From Methylobacterium sp. B4 (GTDB lineage: Bacteria; Pseudomonadota; Alphaproteobacteria; Rhizobiales; Beijerinckiaceae): 64,000 nucleotides of DNA. The position numbers and the translations under genes are program-made. Position 1 is the first letter of the stretch; the number at the start of each line of letters is the position of its first letter. Below the pieces are notes generated by a model that was not told where the DNA came from, searched no databases, and saw only the letters and a program-made list of their open reading frames with translations. Shown one piece after another: positions 11,137 to 18,899 of the stretch. The stretch covers positions 186,001 through 250,000 of the forward strand of contig NZ_QJJJ01000001.1 in the NCBI RefSeq assembly GCF_003201865.1, written 5' to 3'.

Positions 11137-12867
11137 TCAGCCGTCCTGCAGCGCGGCCGTCGCGCGGGCCTCGATCAACCGGACCCGCAGCGGCTGCGCC
11201 CGCCCGGTGAGCGTCACCTCGTGCAGGTCCCCGGCGGACAGGCCGGCGGCGGCGTAGACGGCCTCCGAGATCACGGCGACCTTGCCCATCGCCTTCGTCA
11301 GTCCCTCCAGCCGCGCGGCCACGTTGACCGTGTCGCCGAGCACCGTGAAGCGGGACTCGGCCTCGTCGCCCATCTCGCCGACGATGGCCGTGCCGGCATG
11401 CAGGCCGATACCGTAGCGCAGCCGCTCGCCGAGATCGGCGGCAAGCGTTCGGTTGAGCTGCTCCACCTGCTCCGCGATCCCATCCACCGCCGCCAGCGCC
11501 GCGCGGGCCGCCGTCTTCGGATCGCCGTCGAGGCCGAAGATCGCCATCAGTCCGTCGCCGAGATGCTGGTTCACCGATCCGCCCGCCTCGCGCACGCCCC
11601 GGCCGACCGCGCCGAGGAAGCGGCCGATCACGAAGACCGTGTCGTAGGGCAGCCGCTCCTCCGCCAGCCGGGTCGAGCCGCGCAGGTCCGCGAACAACAC
11701 GACGACGAAGCGCTCCTCCCCGGTCGCGGCCCGCTCCGTGTCGTGGCTCGGGGCGTTGCGGGCCTGCGGGGTGAAGAGCGGCGCGACGGTCAGGTCGCGG
11801 TCTGGCCGGAGCTGGCAGGCCAGCCGGATGCCGGGGCTCGCGCCGATGCGGTCGAGGACGAGGCGCTCCGCCCGCTCCGGTTCTGGCAGGAAGCGGCCCC
11901 GCTCGGCATCGACGACCCGGATGCGGCAGGTCGAGCAGCGCCCGCGTCCGCCGCAGACGCTGGCATGGGGCACCCGCCCCCGGCGACTCGCCTCCAGCAC
12001 GTTGCTGCCGCGGGGCACCCGGACGATCCGCCCGTCGGGATAGGTGATGCGCACGAAACCGCCGCGGGTCTCGGCCAGGGTGCGCAGGCCGCGGGCCAGC
12101 ACCACGAGGGCGAGCGCCGCCGCGTAGGCTTCCATCAGCCCGCGCCGCACGGCCGCCAAGCGCTCGCCCTGCGCGGGCAGACCGATATGGCCGGGCGCCA
12201 GGAACTCGGCCCGCCAGGCCGGATCGGCGGCAAGACGTGCGACGCTGCGCCCGCCCTGGACGCCGCCGAGCAGGGCGAGCACCGGAACGAGCACCGCGCC
12301 CGCGAGCAGCCAGGGCGCGGCGCGGGCGAAGCCGCGCTTCAGCCGGAGCCAGAAATAGAGCCCGAAGCAGCCGTGCAGCCAAGCGGCGACGAGCCCGGCC
12401 GCCAGCATCGCGCCCGAGCCGGGATTCGCGACCCAGGTGGCGTAGAGCACCTGCGGATAGCCGCGCTCGATCTCCTCCAGGCTCCAGGCCAAGCGCGTGC
12501 CGACGACGTGGCTGAGAAGCAGCACGGGTACGGCGAGCCCGAGCAAGAATTGCGCCGTCTCGACCGGGCGCAGGCGGAAGAAGCGCCGCTCGTAGAGGGC
12601 GTGCAGGCCCAGGACGAGATGCAGGAGAAGCGCTCCGTAGAGAAGCACCAGAGCGGGCTGCGTGCGCCAGAGCGCGACCTTGACGGCGAGCCCCGCCTCC
12701 ATAGCCCCGAGCGAGACATTGCCGAGCGCGTGGGTGAGAAGGTGCGTGAGCACGTAGGCGAACAGCACGAGGCCGCTGAAGAGGCGAAGCTGCCGCGTGC
12801 TCGGGCGGGCGGAACGCAGCGCGCGCAAGAGGCCGGCCCCGCCCGGACGCGCTGCCTGCTCCAACAC
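11137..12867 (-). CDS. Membrane redox-type adenylate cyclase: cytochrome-b-like anchor, [2Fe-2S] domain, class III cyclase
   Basis: This 576-residue protein joins three modules. Residues 25-260 contain several transmembrane helices with histidines placed for heme ligation (H42, H46, H83, H89, H120, H165), like the succinate-dehydrogenase-type diheme anchor described for Sinorhizobium CyaC. Residues 272-365 are a plant-type ferredoxin domain, with Cys305, Cys311 and Cys314 in CGGRGRCSTC and Cys351 in LACQL. Residues 385-565 are a class III nucleotidyl cyclase with metal aspartates in LFADLRGST (Asp394) and HLGDGLMAIFG (Asp438), and the base/transition-state motif LGDTVNVAARLE. cAMP synthesis controlled by quinone or electron-transfer state is inferred from the architecture. 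Substrate preference is not proven. Confidence 0.88.
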   Translation of the reverse strand: MLEQAARPGGAGLLRALRSARPSTRQLRLFSGLVLFAYVLTHLLTHALGNVSLGAMEAGLAVKVALWRTQPALVLLYGALLLHLVLGLHALYERRFFRLRPVETAQFLLGLAVPVLLLSHVVGTRLAWSLEEIERGYPQVLYATWVANPGSGAMLAAGLVAAWLHGCFGLYFWLRLKRGFARAAPWLLAGAVLVPVLALLGGVQGGRSVARLAADPAWRAEFLAPGHIGLPAQGERLAAVRRGLMEAYAAALALVVLARGLRTLAETRGGFVRITYPDGRIVRVPRGSNVLEASRRGRVPHASVCGGRGRCSTCRIRVVDAERGRFLPEPERAERLVLDRIGASPGIRLACQLRPDRDLTVAPLFTPQARNAPSHDTERAATGEERFVVVLFADLRGSTRLAEERLPYDTVFVIGRFLGAVGRGVREAGGSVNQHLGDGLMAIFGLDGDPKTAARAALAAVDGIAEQVEQLNRTLAADLGERLRYGIGLHAGTAIVGEMGDEAESRFTVLGDTVNVAARLEGLTKAMGKVAVISEAVYAAAGLSAGDLHEVTLTGRAQPLRVRLIEARATAALQDG

Positions 12868-13058
12868 TCGCCCGGCTCCCGGTTCGAACTTCGCTCGCTA
12901 CCCTCATAGCGCGGCGCGGGCCGGCGACGAAGCCGTCCGCCGTCCGCCAAAAAATCGCGCGCGGCATGTCACGTCCGGCGGAGGCGTCTCGTCATAGGGG
13001 GCGAGGCACCGGATGAGCCGGCTTCGGCCCGTCCCGCCGGATCGATGGAGACACCACC

Positions 13059-13496
13059 ATGATCGGATCACGCCTGCGCGCCGCCGCACTCGCGACGCTG
13101 CTCACGGGCAGCGCTTCCGCCCACGAAGCGGGGGGCGAGCGCGCTTCCGCGCAACCCGAGGGCGAGGCCGCGACGATCGTGTTCGACCGCGCCCTGCCCA
13201 ACGTGCCGGGCAAGAGCCTGCGGGCGGTGCTCGTCCGCTACGGGCCGGGGGGCGCCTCACCCGCGCATACGCACGCGCCGAGCGCCTTCATCTACGCAAC
13301 CGTGCTGGAGGGGGCGATCCGCAGCCGCGTGAACGACGGGCCGGAGCGCGTCTACCGCGCGGGCGAGAGCTTCGCCGAGATGCCCGGCGACCGCCACGGG
13401 CTCAGCGCCAATGCGAGCGCCACCGAGCCGGCGCGCCTGCTCGCGGTCTTCGTCCTCGACACGAACGAGACCGTGCTCACCACGCCGATCCGCTGA
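13059..13496 (+). CDS. Secreted cupin-domain protein
   Basis: The 145-residue product has a short signal peptide (about 1-21, ending SASA) and a single cupin barrel. The metal motif is seen as PAHTHAPSAF and YATVLEGAIRSRV, followed by PGDRHGLSANAS. It starts a three-gene run with an AhpD-like protein and an ECF sigma factor (34 bp to the next gene). GGAGA precedes the ATG. Small cupins of this sort bind a metal or a small molecule; the substrate is unknown. The linkage to the sigma factor suggests a shared response to oxidised or reactive compounds, which is inference. Confidence 0.8.
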   Translation: MIGSRLRAAALATLLTGSASAHEAGGERASAQPEGEAATIVFDRALPNVPGKSLRAVLVRYGPGGASPAHTHAPSAFIYATVLEGAIRSRVNDGPERVYRAGESFAEMPGDRHGLSANASATEPARLLAVFVLDTNETVLTTPIR

Positions 13497-13529
13497 AACG
13501 ACGTCCGAAGCAACGTTCCGGAGAGACCC

Positions 13530-13994
13530 ATGACACCGCGCGTCGAAAACCCCTACGACCATGCACCCGCCGCCATCAAAGCGATGATGGCGGTCGAGGC
13601 GAGCCTACGGCAGGGTGGGCTGGAACGCGGCCTGCTCGATCTGGTGAAGCTGCGCGCCTCGCAGATCAACGGCTGCGCCTATTGCATCGGCCTGCACGCC
13701 ACCGAGGCCCGCCGCCACGGCGAGAGCGAAATGCGGATATACCTGCTCGATGCTTGGCGCGAGTCGAGCCTCTACACCCCGCGGGAGCAGGCCGCGCTCG
13801 CCTGGACCGAGGCACTGACGCGCCTGTCCGAGACGGGCGCGCCGGATGCCGACTACGCCAGGCTGCGTGAGGCTTACATGGAGGGCGAACAGGTGCAGCT
13901 CACGCTTCAGATCGGCGCCATCAACCTCTGGAACCGCTTGCAGGTCGGCCTGCGGGGCGTCCACGAACCGGACCCGTCGCGCGGTGCGGCCTGA
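13530..13994 (+). CDS. Carboxymuconolactone decarboxylase/AhpD-like protein
   Basis: The protein has 154 residues and the AhpD-type active-site signature CAYCIGLHATEARRHGE: two redox cysteines spaced CxxC and a downstream histidine, at about residues 49-65. Such proteins are small alkylhydroperoxidase-like enzymes. CGGAGAGAC precedes the ATG. The stop overlaps the start of the following ECF41 sigma-factor gene by 11 bases. That is the classic partnership of ECF41 factors, whose targets are often CMD-family genes, so this is probably a regulon member as well as an operon partner. Confidence 0.9.
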   Translation: MTPRVENPYDHAPAAIKAMMAVEASLRQGGLERGLLDLVKLRASQINGCAYCIGLHATEARRHGESEMRIYLLDAWRESSLYTPREQAALAWTEALTRLSETGAPDADYARLREAYMEGEQVQLTLQIGAINLWNRLQVGLRGVHEPDPSRGAA

Positions 13995-14868
13995 GGACTC
14001 CGATCCGTTCGAGGCGGAGCGGGCCCGGCTCACCCGCCTCGCCTACCGCATGCTCGGATCGGTCGCCGAGGCGGAGGACGTGGTCCAGAGCGCGTGGCTG
14101 CGCTGGCAGGCGGCCGACCGCGCCTCGGTCAGCGTGCCGGGCGCGTTCCTGTCGCGGATCGTCACGCGGCTCTGCCTCGATGCGATGAAATCGGCCCGAG
14201 CCCGGCGGGAGCTCTATGTCGGGGCGTGGTTGCCCGAGCCCTATCTCGAGATGGCCGAGGAGGTGTCGGACGATGACGACCTCACCCTGACGCTGATGAT
14301 GGCCCTGGAGCGGCTCTCGCCCTTGGAGCGGGCCGCCTTCCTCTTGCACGACGTGTTCGGCGTGCCCCTCGACGAGGTAGCGGCGACCCTGGGGCGGGAG
14401 GCGCCGGCGATCCGCCAACTCGCGGTGCGGGCGCGCCGGCATGTCCGGGCCGAGCGCCCGCGCTATCGCCTCGGCCCCGAGGAGGGTGAGCGCATCGCGC
14501 GGGCCTTCTTCGCTGCCGCGCAGAGCGGCGACGTCGCCGCCCTGCGCGGGCGCCTCTCCGACGACGTCACGATCCGGGCGGATGGCGGCGGCAAGGTGCT
14601 CGCCGTCCTCAATCCCATCGCGGGGATCGAGCGGGTCCTGCGCCTCTTCGCCGGGCTCGCCCGCAAATATGCCGACGCCCCCGCTGCCTTTCTCAGGCCG
14701 GTGCGGGTGGACGGCCTGCCGGGCTATGTCAGCCTGGAGCGCGGCGGCGTGCTTCAGGTCACCGCCCTCGACATCCGCGATGGGCGGGTCGCGGGCATCT
14801 ACATCACCCGCAATCCCGACAAGCTCCGCCACGTCGCCGGTCCCCCCGACGCGCCGACGGCCGCCTGA
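13984..14868 (+). CDS. ECF41-group RNA polymerase sigma factor with SnoaL-like C-terminal domain
   Basis: The protein has 294 residues when started at GTG 13984, inside the end of the AhpD-like gene; earlier in-frame codons belong to shadow sequence. It has sigma-2 (RLAYRMLGSVAEAEDVVQ) and sigma-4 (LSPLERAAFLLHDVFGVPLDEVA) regions and a C-terminal SnoaL/NTF2-like domain. The hallmarks of ECF41 are present: the linker motif WLPEP after LYVGA, then DGGGK, and NPDKL near the C terminus. In this group the C-terminal extension, not an anti-sigma factor, controls activity. It probably transcribes the cupin and AhpD genes. Confidence 0.92.
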   Translation: MRPEDSDPFEAERARLTRLAYRMLGSVAEAEDVVQSAWLRWQAADRASVSVPGAFLSRIVTRLCLDAMKSARARRELYVGAWLPEPYLEMAEEVSDDDDLTLTLMMALERLSPLERAAFLLHDVFGVPLDEVAATLGREAPAIRQLAVRARRHVRAERPRYRLGPEEGERIARAFFAAAQSGDVAALRGRLSDDVTIRADGGGKVLAVLNPIAGIERVLRLFAGLARKYADAPAAFLRPVRVDGLPGYVSLERGGVLQVTALDIRDGRVAGIYITRNPDKLRHVAGPPDAPTAA

Positions 14869-14884
14869 GGACGGCTCCGCCGCT

Positions 14885-15391
14885 TCAGCTCGGGGACGCC
14901 AGGACCTCTTCCAGGGTGACGAGACGGCCGGCTTCTCCGAACCGCCGCAGCAGGGACGATTGGCGGAAGCGCGGATCGCCGGTCACCTCCATGCCGAGCC
15001 AGAGCGGGCGCTCGAAGGCCTCGGCCTCGTGTTCCAGCTCGACCTCCGCCAGGATCAGCCCGGCGAGGCTGCCGCCGTAGACGTCGATCTCCCAGACATG
15101 TCCGGCATGGGGCACGCAGTGGCGCGTCTTCTCGATCAGGCAGGTGTCGCACACCAGACTCAGCATCGACTGCGCGTCGAGGCGCGGGATTTCGTACTCG
15201 AATTCCGGCCGGGACAGGCCGACGCGCGCGCCCTTGACGGTGATCCAGGCGCGCTCCTCATCGAGGCGCACTCGGACCTTGCCGGTCTCGAACTGCCCGA
15301 TCAGGCCGTCGGTCAGGCAGTGCCGCCTCACCACGCCCGCCCGCCAGCCGTCGTCGGCCACTAGGAACTTCCGCTCGACCTCGAAACGCAT
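14885..15391 (-). CDS. CYTH-domain (triphosphate tunnel) protein
   Basis: The 168-residue single-domain protein opens with the CYTH signature ExExK in MRFEVERKFLV. Further tunnel residues lie in VRVRLDEERAWITVK, FEYEIP and AEVELEHEAE. This size and form matches the NE0304/YgiF-N branch, whose members hydrolyse inorganic tripolyphosphate. ATG at 15391 is directly before the conserved motif; the longer frame upstream is rejected. It neighbours a CYTH-CHAD protein on the same strand. Confidence 0.9.
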   Translation of the reverse strand: MRFEVERKFLVADDGWRAGVVRRHCLTDGLIGQFETGKVRVRLDEERAWITVKGARVGLSRPEFEYEIPRLDAQSMLSLVCDTCLIEKTRHCVPHAGHVWEIDVYGGSLAGLILAEVELEHEAEAFERPLWLGMEVTGDPRFRQSSLLRRFGEAGRLVTLEEVLASPS

Positions 15392-15516
15392 CACGGAGCT
15401 ACGACCTGAGCGGCGGGATGTTTCCCCGCCGCCCTTCAACCGCATCGGCTTAGGCAAGAAAAGGTTTACGCACTATCGAGTTCAGCGCAACACGGGGGTG
15501 CCGTGCGCGGACGGGT

Positions 15517-17055
15517 TCAGCGCCAGAACGGCTTGGTCTCGACGAGATCCTCGTGCGCCTCCGCGGCCGCCTCCAGGAGCTTGCGGCTGCGCGACTCGAT
15601 GTCGGCGGCGGTCATCCCGGCCGCGAACAGGGTCGAGGCGCCGGCGGGTACGTCGGCCAATTCCCGCACCAATTCGTGCCCCGTGGCGATGTCGTTGAGC
15701 GCGCCGAGTTCGTCCTGCAGTTCCGACAGGGCCTTTCCGAAGGCGACGTGACGCTTGCGCGACTTCTTCTCCGGGTAGAGCGCAGCGAAGAACTCGGCAC
15801 CGTAGCGCAGCTTCTTGGCGGCGATGCGGACCCGGTGGCGCTCCTCCGGCTCGAGCTCGTCGAGATGGCGCCCGCGCTTCTTCACCTGCCGCCGGCGCCG
15901 GTCGAGTTCACGCGCCGCGAAGACGCGGGCCGGCTCGTCGCGCAGCGAGGCGCGGCCCTTGCCCTCGTCCCGCAGCCAGGGGCCGGCATTGATCCAACTG
16001 ACGAGGTCGAGCAGCAGCATCCGCCACTCGTCCGAACCCAGGAGGACATCGACGTCGCGGTAGGCCGCCAGGCGCTCTTCCTCCAACTGCCGCTCCAGAC
16101 CGAGCAGGCCGACCTCGTCCGGGTGCCGTTCGCGCTCGGCGGGCAGGATCGTGGCCAGGAAGACGTCGAGGTTGCGCGCGCGACCCAGCGGCTCGGTGAC
16201 CTCCTTCAACTCCGTACGGATCCGGGTGCCGAGAGGATCGTCCACGACGTCGCCGAACAGCGAGAAGGCGGAGCGCAGCCGGCGGATCGCGACGCGCATC
16301 TGGTGCAGGGCGTCGGCGTCGCGGCCCTTCAGCAGGATGGCTTCGTTCAGGCGCATGTGGCGCAGGCAGGCATGGGCGACCGCCCGGAAGGCCTCTGCCG
16401 CGCTCATGTCCTCGTGCAGGGGAACCGACTCGGCCTTGCGCACCCGGTCGATCTCGCCGGCGGCCAGGGCGTAGCCCCGCTCCGCCTTGCTGCGCACGCC
16501 GAGCCGTACGGGCACGAGGGTGGCGACGGCGTGGGCCAGCGCGAACAGGTCGCTCGCCGTGCCCTCCTTCAGTTCGAGTTCGACCTCGCAGATCGGCAGG
16601 ATGCGGTCGCCGGCGGCGGGCGCCTCGATCCGGCCGGTATCGAGCGCGACCTCGATGCGCGAGGGACCCTGCTCGACGAGGTAGGTCCGGCGTTTGATCG
16701 CCGTCGTGAACAGCGGTTCGAGCTCCGCATCCTCGTCGATCAGGCGCGCGAAGGGCGTGTCGGCGAGCGCCGCGCGGTCGGGCTCGGGACCCTCCACAGG
16801 CTGCTCCCATTCCGGCCGGTCGAACAGGCCGTCGCCCTCGGCCTTCAGGGTCTGGACGAAGCGGCCGCCGACGCGGCGCACCCGCAGGCCGAGCTTGCCC
16901 GCCTGCAACTGCCGGTCGGGCGTGTCGAAATAGACCGAGCGGAGATCCGCCTCCTCCTGCGCGGACGCGTCGTGCAGGAGCGGATGGCCCTGAAGGGTGG
17001 CAAGGTCGGAGACCTCGCATTCCAGCTTCAGTTCGATCTCGCGCGGTTCGCTCAT
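15517..17055 (-). CDS. CYTH and CHAD domain protein
   Basis: The protein has 512 residues. The N-terminal CYTH domain (1-200) carries EIELKLE, YFDTPDRQLQ, LRVRRVGGRFVQTLK and CEVELELKEG. The CHAD domain (about 215-505) is helical with conserved basic motifs HQMRVAIRRLRSAFSLF and HRVRIAAKKLRYGAEFF. CHAD binds polyphosphate and the CYTH half hydrolyses short triphosphates, so a role in polyphosphate/triphosphate metabolism is likely. ATG at 17055 is the natural domain start. The gap to the next CYTH gene is 125 bp. Confidence 0.93.
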   Translation of the reverse strand: MSEPREIELKLECEVSDLATLQGHPLLHDASAQEEADLRSVYFDTPDRQLQAGKLGLRVRRVGGRFVQTLKAEGDGLFDRPEWEQPVEGPEPDRAALADTPFARLIDEDAELEPLFTTAIKRRTYLVEQGPSRIEVALDTGRIEAPAAGDRILPICEVELELKEGTASDLFALAHAVATLVPVRLGVRSKAERGYALAAGEIDRVRKAESVPLHEDMSAAEAFRAVAHACLRHMRLNEAILLKGRDADALHQMRVAIRRLRSAFSLFGDVVDDPLGTRIRTELKEVTEPLGRARNLDVFLATILPAERERHPDEVGLLGLERQLEEERLAAYRDVDVLLGSDEWRMLLLDLVSWINAGPWLRDEGKGRASLRDEPARVFAARELDRRRRQVKKRGRHLDELEPEERHRVRIAAKKLRYGAEFFAALYPEKKSRKRHVAFGKALSELQDELGALNDIATGHELVRELADVPAGASTLFAAGMTAADIESRSRKLLEAAAEAHEDLVETKPFWR

Positions 17056-17153
17056 CCGTCCTCGTCCTGCTTCTTCGGCCTGTCCGCCTCGCGGCGCGGC
17101 CGGTCACCGGCCACGGTCAACGCCTGACACAACGCGGCGATGACGAGGATGGA

Positions 17154-18479
17154 TCACGCATCGACGCGACGATCCGACGACAAGACGTGAAGGATGTCCA
17201 GCATCGAGGGCCGGTCGCGCGGATCGGCCCCGAGGCAGGCCCGCTCCAGCGCGCGCAGCGAGGCCAGCTCGGAGGGGTCGGCGCCGCAGCGTTCGAGCAA
17301 TTCGCCGAGCAGGATACCCCAGCTGCGGGTCTCGACGCGTTGCCAGGCCGCGCCGTCCTCGCCGGACGGCAGACGGCAGGCCGCACCGAAATCGCTCAGG
17401 ACCGCCTCACCTATGCGTCCGTCCCAAAGAGTGTTGTGGGCGTAGAGGTCGCCGTGGAGCAGGCCGCACCCGTGGAGATGGGCCGCCGCCCGCGCCACCG
17501 CGCGGGCGATGCGGCGGACCGCGTCGAGCGGCAGGGAAAGATCGCCCGCGTAGACGTCGCGGCTGCAGCTCTCCAGGCTCGGCGGACCCGCGAGCACACG
17601 CCAGCCGTCCGGGATCAGCGGCATGATCAGCCCGTCGGTCCCCTCGGGGTGCCCTTCCACCTGCCCCAAGGCCCCGGTGAGGTTGGGGTGCCGCCCGGCG
17701 GCGAGGCAGGCGGCCATCTCCCGCTCGGGCAGGCCGTCGCTGGTCATGCGGCCCTTGAACAGCTTCACGGCGACGGGCTGCTGCTCTCCGGCTCCGGCGC
17801 GCCAGAGCGCCCGGTGAATCCGGCCCGAGGCCCCCTCGCCCAACTGGGCCCCGAGTTCGAGTGCGTCCCAGGACACGCGCGGCACCCGGGTGGGCGCCGG
17901 CTCGCCTTCGAAGGGATTGCCCGCCCAGGCGATCCAGGCGAGCCGCGGCAGTCGCACGAGCCAGGGCGGCAGTGTTTCGAAGCGATTGGCGGACAGGCGC
18001 AGGAGTTCGAGCCGGTCCGCGCCCGCGAAGGTCGGCGGCAGGGCACGCAGCCGGTTTCCCGCCAGCATGAGCTTCTGCAGGTCGGGCCGCTCGCCGAGGG
18101 CGTCGGGCAGGTGCTCGATGCGGTTGTCGGTGAGCGTCAGCCAGCGCAGCTTCGGCGGCAGCGCCTCCGCGGGGACCTCGCGCAGGCCGGTCGCACGGAA
18201 GCCGACCTGGCTCAGGGAGGCGCAGTCCCCGAGGGCCGGCGGAAGCCGCTCGAAGCGGTTGCCCGAGCAGAACAGGACGCGCAACCGGTGCAGCCGGCCG
18301 AGATCGTCGGGCAATTCGGAGAGGCCGCAGCCGCTCAGATCGAGCCGTTCGAGTGTGTCGGCGAGGCCGAAGATCTCGGAGGGGAGTTCCCGCAGCGGGC
18401 CGTCGAAGCGCAGCTCCCGCGCTCCGGCGAGATCGCCCCGGCGGAGAGCGTCCAGAATGGGCGGCGAAGGGGCGTTCAT
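17154..18479 (-). CDS. Leucine-rich-repeat protein kinase
   Basis: The protein has 441 residues. Residues about 40-200 hold roughly seven leucine-rich repeats (units such as LERLDLSGCGLSELPDDLG and LQKLMLAGNRLRALPPTF). From about 210 comes a Hanks-type kinase: glycine loop LGEGASGRIHR, Lys in VAVKLF, catalytic loop HGDLYAHN and metal motif SDFGAAC. The catalytic loop has HGD in place of HRD, so it is a non-RD form but keeps Asp and Asn. No transmembrane segment is visible, so it should be cytoplasmic. The partner recognised by the repeats is unknown. LRR and kinase in one small bacterial chain is uncommon but recurs in Methylobacterium-like genomes. Confidence 0.88.
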   Translation of the reverse strand: MNAPSPPILDALRRGDLAGARELRFDGPLRELPSEIFGLADTLERLDLSGCGLSELPDDLGRLHRLRVLFCSGNRFERLPPALGDCASLSQVGFRATGLREVPAEALPPKLRWLTLTDNRIEHLPDALGERPDLQKLMLAGNRLRALPPTFAGADRLELLRLSANRFETLPPWLVRLPRLAWIAWAGNPFEGEPAPTRVPRVSWDALELGAQLGEGASGRIHRALWRAGAGEQQPVAVKLFKGRMTSDGLPEREMAACLAAGRHPNLTGALGQVEGHPEGTDGLIMPLIPDGWRVLAGPPSLESCSRDVYAGDLSLPLDAVRRIARAVARAAAHLHGCGLLHGDLYAHNTLWDGRIGEAVLSDFGAACRLPSGEDGAAWQRVETRSWGILLGELLERCGADPSELASLRALERACLGADPRDRPSMLDILHVLSSDRRVDA

Positions 18480-18637
18480 GGTCGTCTCGTGCGGCCGTCA
18501 GTTCGGGATGGTTCGATCGCCGCCCGCCGGCAAGCGCCGTCGCCCCTCGGCCCGTCCCGACGAACTTGGAACATCAAGCGAACATCTCTAGGCTTCGCGT
18601 CCCATCGAGCGGTCTCATCGAGGCGGAGGATTCGACG

Positions 18638-18880
18638 TTGGAAGCGGTGCGGCGGGTCGGCGCCTACCTGCAGGTACAGGACGGGGACGGCTGTCGCCAC
18701 CTGCTGCGCGTCTCCAGCGTGCAGGCGGTGAGCGACACCGACCTGATGCGCAACGAGACCTTCATCACCGCGGCGGGCCGCACGATCCGCGTGCCGCAGC
18801 CCCTCGACCAGATCGTGCCGCTGATCTCGCCGGGCGAGCGGCTGCCGGTCGAGGACGAGCCGGAGCCCTGGCCGTTCTGA
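18638..18880 (+). CDS. Small conserved-looking hypothetical protein
   Basis: Starting at TTG 18638, with GGAGG eight bases before it, this encodes 80 residues with no signal peptide. The sequence is balanced and probably beta-rich, with segments HLLRVSSVQAVSDTD, ETFITAAGRTIRVPQ and LDQIVPLIS. It resembles small regulatory or chaperone-like domains, but I cannot name a family. The long frame upstream of the TTG is unsupported. It is divergent from the LRR kinase and convergent with the RND transporter. Confidence 0.6.
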   Translation: MEAVRRVGAYLQVQDGDGCRHLLRVSSVQAVSDTDLMRNETFITAAGRTIRVPQPLDQIVPLISPGERLPVEDEPEPWPF

Positions 18881-18899
18881 ACCGGGTCCGGGCCGTGGA

